64,000 nt of DNA from positions 2,372,804 through 2,436,803 of the forward strand of contig NZ_CP040297.1 of the NCBI RefSeq assembly GCF_013393945.1, read 5' to 3'. The DNA is from Nostoc sp. TCL26-01. GTDB taxonomy: Bacteria > Cyanobacteriota > Cyanobacteriia > Cyanobacteriales > Nostocaceae. This document shows, one piece after another, positions 17,953 through 27,419 of this stretch. Both the position numbers and the translations under genes were made by a program. The number at the start of each line of letters is the position of its first letter. Positions within the stretch are counted from its first letter, which is position 1. The notes under the pieces are model-generated. The model was not told the origin of the DNA and searched no databases. It saw nothing but the letters and a program-made list of their open reading frames with translations.

Positions 17953-18825
17953 ATGCAATGTATCGTAAATCGCCGCGCTCAGTTTTCGGCTAGTCATCGC
18001 TATTGGTTACCAGAACTGAGTGAAGCCGAAAATATTGAGAAATTTGGCGCTTGCTCTCGATTTCCTGGACATGGGCATAACTATATCGTATTTATCTCTC
18101 TGGCTGGAGAATTAGATGAATATGGCATGGTGTTGAACTTGTCTGATGTGAAACAAGTTATCAAAAGGGAAGTTACCAATCAATTGGACTTTTCCTATCT
18201 CAACGATGTCTGGGCAGAATTTCAACAAACCTTGCCTACGACTGAGCATATCGCACGGGTTATCTGGCAGCGACTAGCACCCCACTTGCCTCTAGTCCGC
18301 GTACAGTTGTTTGAACATCCAGAACTTTGGGCAGATTATTTAGGAACCGGAATGGAAGCTTACCTCACTATCAGCACTCACTTTAGCGCCGCTCATCGGC
18401 TAGCACATCCTCGCTTGAGTCAAGAAGACAACCATGAGATTTATGGTAAATGTGCGCGTCCCAACGGACATGGACACAACTACCATTTAGAAGTGACAGT
18501 CAAAGGAGAAATTGATCAGCGCACAGGAATGATTGTGGATTTAGGTGCGTTACATCAGGTGATTGAAGATTATGTGGTAGAACCATTTGACCACACCTTT
18601 TTAAACAAAGATATTCCTTTTTTTGCTGAGGTTGTACCGACGGCTGAGAATATTGCTTTGCATATTAATAATTTACTGCGATCGCCTATCCAAAAATTAG
18701 GAGCCAAGCTGTACAAAGTTAAATTAATCGAGAGTCCAAATAACTCTTGCGAAATTTACACAACAGATTCAGAAACAAACGCTGTGAGTTCAGTAGAAAA
18801 TCAACCAGTTTTAGTCAGAATATAA
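17953..18825 (+). CDS. Tandem-domain 6-pyruvoyl/6-carboxy-tetrahydropterin synthase family protein
   Basis: A 290-residue fusion of two COG0720 domains (about 1-130 and 134-275), whereas the usual enzyme is a single ~120-residue domain. Domain 2 is intact: zinc ligands H149, H173 and H175, nucleophile C167 spaced as C-x5-HGH, the D213-H214 pair in FDHTFLN, and E260. Domain 1 keeps H15, C34, H40, H42 and E121, but has F80 where the catalytic His should be (LDFSYLN), so it may be structural. The C-x5-HGH spacing is that of PTPS-II (biopterin) enzymes rather than the C-x3-HGH of QueD. It converts dihydroneopterin triphosphate in pterin or queuosine synthesis; cyanobacteria make glycosylated pterins. 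The substrate call is inference. Confidence 0.85.
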   Translation: MQCIVNRRAQFSASHRYWLPELSEAENIEKFGACSRFPGHGHNYIVFISLAGELDEYGMVLNLSDVKQVIKREVTNQLDFSYLNDVWAEFQQTLPTTEHIARVIWQRLAPHLPLVRVQLFEHPELWADYLGTGMEAYLTISTHFSAAHRLAHPRLSQEDNHEIYGKCARPNGHGHNYHLEVTVKGEIDQRTGMIVDLGALHQVIEDYVVEPFDHTFLNKDIPFFAEVVPTAENIALHINNLLRSPIQKLGAKLYKVKLIESPNNSCEIYTTDSETNAVSSVENQPVLVRI

Positions 18826-18851
18826 AACTGTAGAGTTATAAAAAGATATTT

Positions 18852-18884
18852 AGAACCCCCTCTTCTCAAAGAAGTCGGGGTTCT
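18852..18884 (+). terminator. Hairpin terminator after the pterin synthase gene
   Basis: AGAACCCC (18852-18859) pairs with GGGGTTCT (18877-18884), and an inner TCTTCT/AGAAG pair tightens the stem. T-rich sequence after it is weak, so this is a moderate call. Confidence 0.6.
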
Positions 18885-18969
18885 TGCTTCTCACAGATAA
18901 TTTATGACGGCTCTATCATTTTCCCGATTACCTACCTAAGCAAATAATTTTAGTAGTCAAAGCCGATGC

Positions 18970-19665
18970 CTATAGATTAATTTCAGACACTAAAGTCTGC
19001 AAATCTGGTACTTCTAAATCAGGTTGAGCTATTGCTGGTAAAGCAGCACCAGCACCTTTTTGCTCTCCTCTCCTATTCACCCAAACTGTAGCAATTCCTA
19101 AAGACTTGGCTGGAACAATGTCATGATAAACGCTAGCGGCAACGTGTAATATCTGCTGTTGGGGGATGCCGATTCTCTCAATTGCTAATCTAAAGTTGTT
19201 GAGTGATGGTTTATAGCTTTTTGCCTGTTCGGCTGTGATGACATGATTAAATTCTACTTGTAGCAGTTTGGCAGAAAAGGCAAATAAATCATTATCTACA
19301 TTGGAGATAATGACTAGACCAAACTTTTGCTTGAGAGATTTTAATGCTGCCACCGTATCAGAAAAAGGCTGCCAATGCTGAATTGAATCCGCCAGGGAAT
19401 TTATCTCATGAGTTGTTGGTTCAAAGTCAAATTGTTCCGCAAACTTTTGCACTACACCCCGTAATACATCTCGATATCGACGATATTCCCCTTGTTCCAG
19501 TGCTGATTCAAATTCTGCAAAATGTTCTAGAATTAGTTCGTCACTTAAGTTTATATTATGAGCAGTTAAAACTGGCTGAATGGATGTTAGAATACCAGAC
19601 TCCCAGTTAATCAAAGTGCCATAACAATCAAAAGTTAAAGCTTTATACTGGTTGAAATCAATCAC
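18970..19665 (-). CDS. HAD-superfamily hydrolase, haloacid dehalogenase type II-like
   Basis: A 231-residue soluble HAD protein. Motif I is TFDCYGTLINWESG with the nucleophile D13; the DxYGTL and W-E/S context is that of (S)-2-haloacid dehalogenase type II relatives. Motif II is VIISNVDND, motif III is the Lys in QAKSYKPSLNNF, and the acidic motif IV is replaced by HVAASVYHDIVPA, as usual in this subfamily. In cyanobacteria these are usually annotated as dehalogenase-like with unknown substrate; a phosphatase role is equally possible. It stands alone, convergent with the pterin synthase gene. Confidence 0.85.
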   Translation of the reverse strand: MIDFNQYKALTFDCYGTLINWESGILTSIQPVLTAHNINLSDELILEHFAEFESALEQGEYRRYRDVLRGVVQKFAEQFDFEPTTHEINSLADSIQHWQPFSDTVAALKSLKQKFGLVIISNVDNDLFAFSAKLLQVEFNHVITAEQAKSYKPSLNNFRLAIERIGIPQQQILHVAASVYHDIVPAKSLGIATVWVNRRGEQKGAGAALPAIAQPDLEVPDLQTLVSEINL

Positions 19666-19988
19666 AACTTTGACTCCACAGCTTTATTCATCATCTTAAA
19701 GATAGATTACACCAGACTATACCAGATTACAGTTGTCTGGTATTTTTCTCTATAAGTAATAGTGTATTTTATTATGCAGGTAAGTAATGTCGGCACTGAA
19801 ATCAAGCCGATGTGAGAAAACCTTAACCTAAATTTGTACCAGCTTTAACTCATTCTTTGCTCATATTGTTATCTCTTCATAAGAAGATTGTGAAGTGTCT
19901 ATGATAAAATACGGTAAATCTATCGGGGTTTAGATGTATCGATGCCATCGGCCCAAAGCCAGAAGCCAAATAAGAGTTCTCAAAGGTT

Positions 19989-20133
19989 ACTTACATAACC
20001 TAAGTTGCTAGTCATAAATTTCCAGACTGGTAATAGGTAATAGGTGATACGTAATGAGTAATAATTTCCTCTCAATTACCTATTACCACCACTAGAGACT
20101 ATATCTACATAACTAGCAACCTGGTTTACATAG
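19989..20133. mobile_element. Long inverted repeat, MITE-like, in the HAD / His-box spacer
   Basis: CCTAAGTTGCTAGT (19999-20012) faces ACTAGCAACCTGG (20112-20124), and further in GGTAATAGGTAATAGG faces CAATTACCTATTACC, so about 145 bases can fold back on themselves. No coding capacity. The rest of the 528-base spacer (19666-20193) shows nothing I can name. Confidence 0.5.
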
Positions 20134-20193
20134 TTGTGAAATTAAGTCTCTGCGTTAACAGCATCATGTCCATGTTTTTCTTGAGGAGTACAA

Positions 20194-20694
20194 ATGCTTG
20201 AGGCTATCGCTGTTGCCTGGCTATTACTGTTTTTCGGCGATTTTTTGTCTACGTTCTTTTACCACGTACCCGAACACGTTTTTGGTAGCCTCCATCTAAA
20301 GACGCACCACTCATGGAAAAAGGATTTTCGTCACTACGCTATTTTGACACTCAATACCCAAGTGCTTTTAGATGGTATTTTAGGAGCGTTACCTTATCTA
20401 ATAGTGGCAGCAGTTTTGTGGTCTTTCTCTCCCATTGGTGTGATTGCTGGATTATTATTGGGGCAATTTCATGTGTGGTGGAGACACGTTAGTGCTTTAG
20501 GTTGGCAAACTCCCAAATTTGCCAATATTTTATGTCAGGTTCTCTTTATCACTACGCCTGAGAGACACTGGTTACACCATCAAAAAACTAATTTGGGTTT
20601 TGGGGATATTTTTACCTTCTTTGAGCAGCCAGCACAAGTTTGGTTACGCTGGTTAAGACTGCTAAGAATTAGATTTCGTTACTCTCGTATCTAA
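20194..20694 (+). CDS. Small membrane protein with fatty-acid-hydroxylase-type histidine boxes
   Basis: A 166-residue protein with about four hydrophobic segments and three His clusters: H24-x3-H28, H34-x3-H38-H39 (HLKTHHSW), H93-x4-H98 and H125-x2-H128-H129 (RHWLHHQ). This is the eight-His pattern that binds the di-iron centre in the sterol desaturase/fatty acid hydroxylase superfamily, though the protein is shorter than most members (220-300 residues). It may hydroxylate or desaturate a lipid or carotenoid at the membrane. A good ribosome binding site (TGAGGAGT) precedes the ATG. The exact reaction is unknown. Confidence 0.65.
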   Translation: MLEAIAVAWLLLFFGDFLSTFFYHVPEHVFGSLHLKTHHSWKKDFRHYAILTLNTQVLLDGILGALPYLIVAAVLWSFSPIGVIAGLLLGQFHVWWRHVSALGWQTPKFANILCQVLFITTPERHWLHHQKTNLGFGDIFTFFEQPAQVWLRWLRLLRIRFRYSRI

Positions 20695-20706
20695 TTAGAA
20701 AGAGAC

Positions 20707-20735
20707 GTAGAGACGTAGCAATGCTACGTCTCTAC
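20707..20735. terminator. Bidirectional terminator made of the dispersed palindrome
   Basis: Arms GTAGAGACGTAGCA (20707-20720) and complement (20722-20735) with a single-base loop lie between two convergent genes, 12 bases after one stop and 6 bases from the other. Same sequence as the rel terminator. Confidence 0.65.
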
Positions 20736-20741
20736 TAATAA

Positions 20742-22568
20742 TTATGAGATATTGATTTTTTCTGGTTTCATGGTCTTGAAATTAATCCGAGTTAATTGGT
20801 AAGCACCTTTAATAGCTAAATTTTTGTATTCATCAGGTTGTAAGTCCATTCTAAAAAAGTTTTTCTTCTCAGTCAGCAACAACAACGAAGCAGGCTTAAT
20901 TTGTTGATTAGCTTGGTTACGGATGTATTTCACACCATCTTTAGTAAACTTGATGAAATTAATTTGTTTGTGGCTATAAAAAACCACACTTGGTTTTTTA
21001 AAACCAACCATGAGTAACTCTTCTTTTGGTTGTTGTACTTGAGCAACAACAGCAGACAATTCTCTCAATGGTAGTTGACGTTCCTGATCCATTAACAATA
21101 GAGCCGGCATCAATACAACTATCATAAATGCTATTAATCCCAGCAAATTGACAGCAATAATTGAATGCCAATAGCGACGTACAATTAGCACAGCAACAAC
21201 AATTGCTACCACTAGCCACAGCCAACCACCTATTGCTGGAATACCAGAATCTTGGATATTTTGCCGGAAGTTGGGGGCAGCTTGATCACTTCCTAATAAT
21301 TGGGATAAGTGAAATAATGCTACTGCTAATATAGTGACAAAGATCACGTTTATCCATCCACTAATCTGTAAGAGAGAAAATGGATAATTAGGGACTGTCT
21401 TGGTTGTCTGTTGACTATGAGAAAAGAAATCACTCCACAACAAAGCCACCAAAATTGCGGCGGCTGGCATCAAGGGTAAGACATAGCTGGGTAATTTGGT
21501 GACAGCAACAGTAAAAAAGCTAAAGACACTGATAAACCAAATGCAGGCAAATACACCCAACTGCTGAGAACGTTCTTGATTGCGCCAATGCGATCGCTCC
21601 CATAACTTCAGTCGCACCATTGCCAAAGGCAGGTAAACTGAGTATGGAGCAAACAGTAACAGAACTATGACAAAGTAAAAATACCAAGGTGCAGAGTGAC
21701 CATTAACGACTTCTGTAAAACGCTCCAGGTTGTGATAACCAAAAAAGGCGTTAATGAAACTCCAACCATTGCGCCAAATGACTAAAGCATACCAAGGAAT
21801 AGACAATCCCAAGATCACCAAAATCCCTAAAATCAAACGCATTTCTCGTAATACTGTTCCCAACTGTCCTACATACAGCAGAAATGCCCCAATAATGATC
21901 CCCGGCAGGACAATGCCCACAGGGCCTTTAGTTAAAATTGCCCCAGCTATCAGCACATAACAAGCCAAATACCATTTGTGAGAAAATTTAGCATTTTGAG
22001 AGTATCCCAGAAAAAAGCATAACAGGGCAGATGCTATACACCCAGTCAGCAACATATCGGAAACACCAGTTCTTCCCCAAATCAGCATTTCTGGATTAAA
22101 GGCTGTGACGGCTGCGGCTATGGCGGCGGTTAAATAACGACGAATGGGGAATTGTGTTTGTTCTAACTCGTCTTTTCTGGCCAAAGACCACTGTACAGTG
22201 TAAAAAGCTAAAGCAACGACTGCAAAAGCTGCCAAAGCTGAAGGCATACGTACTGCCCATTCATTCACCCCGATCACAGCATAGGCGATCGCCTGACACC
22301 AATATATTAAAATAGGTTTATCAAAACGGGTTTGTCCATTGAAATAAGGTGTGATCCAATCACCCGTTACTAGCATTTGTCGGGAAGCTTCCGCAAACAG
22401 TGGCTCGGTTTCATCAATCAAGCCAACATTGCCTAAATTCCATCCATAAGCTACCCAACCAATCAGCATCAACCATAAAACTGACACAGTCACAGCAAGG
22501 GCTGGACGCTTAACTATCTCGTTGAACCACATCTTTACAGCGTCGGGAACGCTCAATTTCAACCTCAT
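20742..22568 (-). CDS. GT39-family membrane glycosyltransferase (ArnT/PMT-like)
   Basis: A 608-residue polytopic membrane protein with about 12 hydrophobic helices. After TM1 comes NVGLIDETEPLFAEASRQML and then VTGDWITPYFNGQTRFDKP, the GT39 signature; the acidic DE pair of the first external loop is the proposed catalytic site. Members move a sugar from a polyprenyl-phosphate donor to lipid A, protein or glycolipid on the outer side of the plasma membrane. The C-terminal 100 residues form a periplasmic domain. The acceptor in this organism is unknown. It is monocistronic and ends at a repeat-type terminator. Confidence 0.85.
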   Translation of the reverse strand: MRLKLSVPDAVKMWFNEIVKRPALAVTVSVLWLMLIGWVAYGWNLGNVGLIDETEPLFAEASRQMLVTGDWITPYFNGQTRFDKPILIYWCQAIAYAVIGVNEWAVRMPSALAAFAVVALAFYTVQWSLARKDELEQTQFPIRRYLTAAIAAAVTAFNPEMLIWGRTGVSDMLLTGCIASALLCFFLGYSQNAKFSHKWYLACYVLIAGAILTKGPVGIVLPGIIIGAFLLYVGQLGTVLREMRLILGILVILGLSIPWYALVIWRNGWSFINAFFGYHNLERFTEVVNGHSAPWYFYFVIVLLLFAPYSVYLPLAMVRLKLWERSHWRNQERSQQLGVFACIWFISVFSFFTVAVTKLPSYVLPLMPAAAILVALLWSDFFSHSQQTTKTVPNYPFSLLQISGWINVIFVTILAVALFHLSQLLGSDQAAPNFRQNIQDSGIPAIGGWLWLVVAIVVAVLIVRRYWHSIIAVNLLGLIAFMIVVLMPALLLMDQERQLPLRELSAVVAQVQQPKEELLMVGFKKPSVVFYSHKQINFIKFTKDGVKYIRNQANQQIKPASLLLLTEKKNFFRMDLQPDEYKNLAIKGAYQLTRINFKTMKPEKINIS

Positions 22569-22732
22569 TAGTCAATAGTCAATAGTCAAGAGTCAATATC
22601 AACAGTTATCAGTTATTAACTTTTAACTTGTTGCATTGATCATAAGTCGTTGAGTACCGATGTTTTGTTCTTAAGTATTTCTAATTTTTCCCCATAAACT
22701 CAGAAAAGTGCTGAGTGCTGAGTGAGGGAGTG

Positions 22733-22824
22733 ATACCATTTCACGTTAGTCATGATACACATAAATTATGTAGAGACGTTGCATTGCAACGTCTCTACTG
22801 TTCACATTTAAAGGAAATTGGTAT
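22733..22824. mobile_element. 92-bp MITE, copy 1
   Basis: Begins ATACCATTTCACGTT and ends AAAGGAAATTGGTAT, giving imperfect terminal inverted repeats (ATACCATTTC/GAAATTGGTAT). Its centre is the 29-base GTAGAGACGTTGCA palindrome (22770-22798). A second copy in opposite orientation lies at 25448-25540; the two differ at about five positions. No transposase is in the window, so it is non-autonomous. Confidence 0.8.
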
Positions 22825-22844
22825 GAGGGAAGAAGAATTGCAAC

Positions 22845-22912
22845 TGACCATTGACCATTGACCATTGACCATTGACTAATGACCATTGACCATTGACTAT
22901 TGACTATTGACT
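22845..22912. repeat. STRR tract overlapping the end of the GH65 gene
   Basis: A run of GACCATTGACCATTGACC and GACTATTGACTA heptamers. Its last copy supplies the final Ser-Gln and the stop of the neighbouring phosphorylase (AGT CAA TAG on the minus strand). Confidence 0.85.
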
Positions 22913-25144
22913 AAAAACAGGAACTGCTTGTGTCTCCATTGCCGTTTCTGGTTGTAAGTCAAAATCAAACCACTCATTGCGCCATTGCAGCCGGAACTTT
23001 AAGCGCTTCCAAGTGGGTGGAAGATTAGGACAAGCCATCGGGCCGAATTGCGTCATTCTAATACCCCCAAATCCTAAAACTACAGCTTGCCAAATTCCTC
23101 CCGCACTGGCGGCATGAATTCCTTCGCCTGCATTTAGCCTGACATCATCCAAATCTACTAAGGCAGCTCGTAAAAAATGAGTGTAGGCTTCACTTGGTTG
23201 GTTGAGGTCACAAGCTAAGATAGCGTGAATTGCTGGGCCTAGTGAAGAACCATAGGTGTGATCAGTGCGTTGGTTATAATAGTCCCAGTTCACCTTGAGG
23301 GTGTTGTAGTCGTAACTTTGACGCAGCAAGTAAAGCAACATCAACACATCTGGTTGTTTAAGAATTTGTTTTTGGCTGGTGGCTTCAATACCCAACAAGG
23401 CTTGCAGAGATTTTGTTCGGGGTTCATAATCAGTTAAATCCACAGCTTCTAGCTGGAAAAAGCCCTCAAATTGCTCAATTAAACCTGTAGCCGCATCTTG
23501 ATTAACAAAGATTCGCTCTTGAATTTCTGCCCAATGATGTAGGCGTTCTGTAGTTAAGTCGAGTTGATTGACTAATTGTGCGGCTTTTTGAGGATAAACG
23601 TGTTTAAACCAGTCCCAAAATGCTAAAGCTGATTGCAAGTGCCACTGTACCATGAGATTGGTAAAGGCATTATTATTGACGCGATCGTGATTTTCATCAG
23701 GGCCAATCACATCGAGGATATCGTAACTGTGACGTTGTTGGTTCCACTGCACCCGACTTTCCCAGAAAATAGCGGTATCAAGCATAATTTCTGCTCCATA
23801 GTCCCGCATCCATTCATCATCATCGGTGGTTTGCCAATAATGCCAAACTGCATAAGCCACATCAGCTGTGATGTGTACTTCGATATCACCACACCAAATT
23901 CTGATTAACTCACCATTAGCGCCAGGAACCCATCGGGGTGTGACTTCATCGCCTGTAGTCGCACTTTCCCAAGCAAACATTGCTCCTTGATATCCCGCTT
24001 CTTGGGCTTTGCGTCTTGCTCCTGGTAAGGTGTGGTAACGGTAGGTGAGCAAGTTACGGGCTAAAGTTGGTTGAGTGGCAGTGAGAAAAGGCAGGATAAA
24101 AACTTCTGTGTCCCAAAATACGTGTCCGCTATAGGCAAAACCGGAGAGAGTTTTGGGGGGAATGCTGACTGTATCGTCGTGACGGGGTGCGACAGCTAGT
24201 AGTTGAAAAAGATTGTAACGGACACTGAGTTGAGCTTGGCGATCGCCTTCAATCACAATATCGCTATTTTCCCAGACTTGCTCCCAAGCTGCAATATGCG
24301 CTGCTAGTAGGGTAGTATATCTGGGTTCATCAGCTAGTCGTTCTAAAGCGGCGGCGATGGGCGTTGGGGTTTCCCGTGAAGTAAATAGGGTGATAATTTT
24401 TTCTACAATGACTGTTTTGCCTGGGTAGGATGCAAACTTAGTCGTCAACACAGGTGTATCAGCTACATTCTCTACCGCCACAGATGCAGTCTCATCACCT
24501 TCCACTACTAACTTGGCACTCATCCCCAACTGAATGTGAGAGTGTAAGGTTTGACTTTGCAACCAAATTATGCTATCTATGCCACCTTGATTAAGAGTAC
24601 GCCAATGTGGAACCCCTTGCGTATTTGGTTGAGTCTCAAATCCGGCTGTGACTGCAATTTCACCTGTAAAATCGACAGAAGTGATTTGACAACGAATAGC
24701 TAACAGGTGTTGGTCTGCTAAACTAGCGAAGCGTTCAAAGCGCAAATCTATTGTATGTCCCTTGGGCGATCGCCAGCGTATATCCCGACTTACTAAACCT
24801 AAACGCAAATCCAGCCTGCGTTCATAATGCAGAATTTCCCCAGAATTTAAGCTAAAAGTCTCATCGCCTACTTTCACCACCAACGGTAGCCAGTTAGGAC
24901 AGTTGACAAGTTCTGTGTGAGCTATTTTGACATCATCATAAACGCCATGAATCATCGTTGCGGCTGAGTCTGCTGGATAGCCTTCCTCAAAACTTCCCCT
25001 TGTGCCTAAATAACCATTGCCAAGAGTGAAAACGGTTTCTTTGTGATGTAATTGTGTCGGATTAAACGCTGTTTCAATAACATTCCATTCGCTAGTATCA
25101 ACCAATGGTTCAGTGTATGCAGTTACTTTATCAAGCATGAGCAA
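22904..25144 (-). CDS. Glycoside hydrolase family 65 protein (disaccharide phosphorylase type)
   Basis: A 746-residue protein of normal GH65 length. It has an N-terminal beta-sandwich (about 1-270; ETVFTLGNGYLGTRGSFEEG), a linker and an (alpha/alpha)6 catalytic barrel. The catalytic acid is E484 in IGPDENHDRVNNNAFTN, and the phosphate-binding loop is GIHAASAGGIWQ near residue 665. Such enzymes phosphorolyse trehalose, maltose, kojibiose or nigerose, giving glucose 1-phosphate and a hexose; no phosphoglucomutase domain is fused here. The substrate cannot be told by eye. The gene is flanked by two inverted copies of the same MITE, and its 3' end runs into an STRR. Confidence 0.85.
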   Translation of the reverse strand: MLMLDKVTAYTEPLVDTSEWNVIETAFNPTQLHHKETVFTLGNGYLGTRGSFEEGYPADSAATMIHGVYDDVKIAHTELVNCPNWLPLVVKVGDETFSLNSGEILHYERRLDLRLGLVSRDIRWRSPKGHTIDLRFERFASLADQHLLAIRCQITSVDFTGEIAVTAGFETQPNTQGVPHWRTLNQGGIDSIIWLQSQTLHSHIQLGMSAKLVVEGDETASVAVENVADTPVLTTKFASYPGKTVIVEKIITLFTSRETPTPIAAALERLADEPRYTTLLAAHIAAWEQVWENSDIVIEGDRQAQLSVRYNLFQLLAVAPRHDDTVSIPPKTLSGFAYSGHVFWDTEVFILPFLTATQPTLARNLLTYRYHTLPGARRKAQEAGYQGAMFAWESATTGDEVTPRWVPGANGELIRIWCGDIEVHITADVAYAVWHYWQTTDDDEWMRDYGAEIMLDTAIFWESRVQWNQQRHSYDILDVIGPDENHDRVNNNAFTNLMVQWHLQSALAFWDWFKHVYPQKAAQLVNQLDLTTERLHHWAEIQERIFVNQDAATGLIEQFEGFFQLEAVDLTDYEPRTKSLQALLGIEATSQKQILKQPDVLMLLYLLRQSYDYNTLKVNWDYYNQRTDHTYGSSLGPAIHAILACDLNQPSEAYTHFLRAALVDLDDVRLNAGEGIHAASAGGIWQAVVLGFGGIRMTQFGPMACPNLPPTWKRLKFRLQWRNEWFDFDLQPETAMETQAVPVFSQ

Positions 25145-25447
25145 GAAAACCTAAAATTTGGGGACGGCTGTGAGGAAGATGAGCAATATTTGGTAAAATT
25201 CCGCAATTATTCCCTGTCACTACTTGCATATAGTTTGATCAGCGAACATTGAAACTATTTCTAGCACAAATTTTCCCTATTTCATCTCTCTGTGGTTAGG
25301 TTTTATTAATAGCTTATATAGGAGATGTTAGACAGAAAGATTCGATAATTGATACATTTTTTTATGGAAATTGTAAAATAATATTTTTTTATAAAATCGA
25401 TTTTTGTAATCGTTTTTCAAGAAATAAATACACCATGTTCTTGGGTA

Positions 25448-25540
25448 ATACCAATTTCCTGTAAATGTGAAACAGTAGAGACGTTGCATTGCAACGTCTC
25501 TACATAATTCATGTGTATCATGATTAACGTGAAATGGTAT
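25448..25540. mobile_element. 93-bp MITE, copy 2 (opposite orientation to copy 1)
   Basis: Reads ATACCAATTTCCTGT to ACGTGAAATGGTAT, the reverse complement of the element at 22733-22824, with the central palindrome at 25475-25503. The two copies bracket the GH65 gene. Confidence 0.8.
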
Positions 25541-25572
25541 GAGCATCTAGCCCACCTGGAATATTTAAAAAA

Positions 25573-25755
25573 TGTAGGTTAAGAATCAACTGTGTGGCGC
25601 TGGTTCCAACCTACATCAAATACACGTGTAATTAAGCTCAGATCAGTAGGTTGGGTTGACGTAAGGAAACCCAACACCAAGATATCGGTTAAGCTTTAAG
25701 TATCTATTTTGCGCTGCGCTTAACCCAACCTACATCTACACCAAATACAAGTCTA
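25573..25755. repeat. GTAGGTTGGGTT inverted repeats with a tandem-duplicated flank
   Basis: TGTAGGTT/AACCTACA (25573-25615) and GTAGGTTGGGTT/AACCCAACCTAC (25646-25733) form two adjacent fold-backs. Each is followed by a similar tail (AAATACACGTGTAATTAAG and AAATACAAGTCTAATTAAG), so the unit looks duplicated. It lies just downstream of lysS on the minus strand and may act as its terminator. Confidence 0.6.
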
Positions 25756-25756
25756 A

Positions 25757-27304
25757 TTAAGTTGCAGATTCTGGAGATGGTTCTGATTTTTCTGGTTTGA
25801 GTAATGGAAAAGCAATTACATCTCGAATACTGGCAGAATCAGTTAACAACATTACCAATCTATCAATCCCAATTCCTAAACCACCTGTGGGTGGCATCCC
25901 ATATTCCAAAGCTGTGATAAAGTCTTCATCTACACCTTGAGCTTCCAAGTCACCAGCAGCTTTTTTTGCAGCTTGGGCTTCTAAGCGTTCTCTTTGATCG
26001 ATGGGATCTGTTAATTCTGAGAAACTGTTAGCAGTTTCCCGTCCAACGATGAATAACTCGAAGCGTTCTACTAACCCAGATTGAGAACGATGAGGTTTTG
26101 CCAGTGGCGAAATTTCCACTGGATAATCAATCACAAAGGTGGGCTGAATTAGGTTAGTTTCCACCTTTTCTTCAAAAGCTAAATTCAGCAACTTACCTAT
26201 TGATTGGGCTTCATTTACACCGGGAATACCAGCACTTTGACTTGCTACCTTTGCCTCTGCCAAAGTTGAGAAAGCATGAAAATCTAAGCCTGTATATTCT
26301 TTCACTAAATCGTGCATTGTCACCCGTCGCCAAGGTGGGGTTAAATCGATAGTTTCCCCTTGGTAGGTAATTTGTAAAGTACCAAGTACATCTTGAGCAA
26401 CTGTAGTAATGATCCCCTCCGTCAACGCCATCATATCGTTGTAGTCGGCGTAGGCTTGGTAAACTTCAATTGAGGTAAATTCAGGATTATGTCTAGTAGA
26501 AATTCCCTCATTGCGGAAAATTCGTCCCAATTCAAATACCTTTTCAAAACCACCGACAATCAAGCGCTTGAGATGGAGTTCTGTAGCAATTCGCAGATAC
26601 AACTCCATTTCCAAGGTGTTGTGGTAAGTGACGAAAGGACGAGCATCTGCACCACCGGCTTCACTTTGCAAAACTGGCGTTTCAATTTCTAGGAAATCTC
26701 GTTCTTCCAAATAGCGACGAATCCCCGCCGTAATTTGAGCGCGACGGCGGAAAGTTTGCCGAACTTCGGGATTAACAATCAAATCAACGTAACGCTGACG
26801 GTAGCGCTTAGAAACATCCGTCAACCCATGCCACTTGTCGGGTAGAGGCAAGAGTGATTTAGTGAGGATAGTGTATTGTGTAACGTAAACTGATAGCTCG
26901 CCCTTTTCAGTCCGTTTAATAGTACCTTTAACTCCCAGAATGTCTCCGACATCTGTGAGTTGTTTGAGATGATTAAAGGCATCGGCATCAACCTCCGCCA
27001 TATTTTCGTGTATACGATTTTTTTCTAGATAAAGTTGAATTGTGCCTGTTTCATCTTCCAAAGTGAAGAAAGCTAACTTACCAAAAACACGACGCGCCAT
27101 AATACGTCCGGCGATCGCAACTTCTAAATCAACTTCTTCACCATTAGCTAAATCAGCAAATCTTGCTTGCAATTGGGCAGCGTGGTGGGTAGACTCCCAA
27201 CGGTAAGCATAGGGGTTAGTTCCTAGCTGCTTGAGTTGTGCTACTTTCTCCAGCCTCGCGGCACGGATATCTTCTTCCGACATGGTAACGAACTTAGGGG
27301 GCAA
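25757..27304 (-). CDS. lysS: Lysyl-tRNA synthetase, class II
   Basis: A 515-residue class II synthetase charging tRNA-Lys. The N-terminal OB-fold (about 55-165, with [20 protein letters not shown]) binds the anticodon. The catalytic core shows motif 2 ([21 protein letters not shown]) and motif 3 ([17 protein letters not shown]). The characteristic lysine-pocket segment [20 protein letters not shown] is present. The short acidic/proline tail [12 protein letters not shown] is a minor lineage feature. The start is chosen at [27 protein letters not shown], seven codons in, is an alternative. Confidence 0.96.
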   Translation of the reverse strand: MPPKFVTMSEEDIRAARLEKVAQLKQLGTNPYAYRWESTHHAAQLQARFADLANGEEVDLEVAIAGRIMARRVFGKLAFFTLEDETGTIQLYLEKNRIHENMAEVDADAFNHLKQLTDVGDILGVKGTIKRTEKGELSVYVTQYTILTKSLLPLPDKWHGLTDVSKRYRQRYVDLIVNPEVRQTFRRRAQITAGIRRYLEERDFLEIETPVLQSEAGGADARPFVTYHNTLEMELYLRIATELHLKRLIVGGFEKVFELGRIFRNEGISTRHNPEFTSIEVYQAYADYNDMMALTEGIITTVAQDVLGTLQITYQGETIDLTPPWRRVTMHDLVKEYTGLDFHAFSTLAEAKVASQSAGIPGVNEAQSIGKLLNLAFEEKVETNLIQPTFVIDYPVEISPLAKPHRSQSGLVERFELFIVGRETANSFSELTDPIDQRERLEAQAAKKAAGDLEAQGVDEDFITALEYGMPPTGGLGIGIDRLVMLLTDSASIRDVIAFPLLKPEKSEPSPESAT

Positions 27305-27314
27305 GATTAATTAT

Positions 27315-27360
27315 AAATAGGGATTAGGGATTGGGGACTGGGGATTGGGGATTGGGACAG
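27315..27360. repeat. G-rich STRR
   Basis: Repeats of GGGGATTGGGGATTGGG type upstream of lysS and of the divergent Uma2 gene. The same family occurs at 28700-28720 and inside recJ. Confidence 0.7.
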
Positions 27361-27419
27361 AATTTTTATGATTTATTGATGTTTGGATGGGTAAAAGCGA
27401 TCGCCCAAGGAAATAACTC

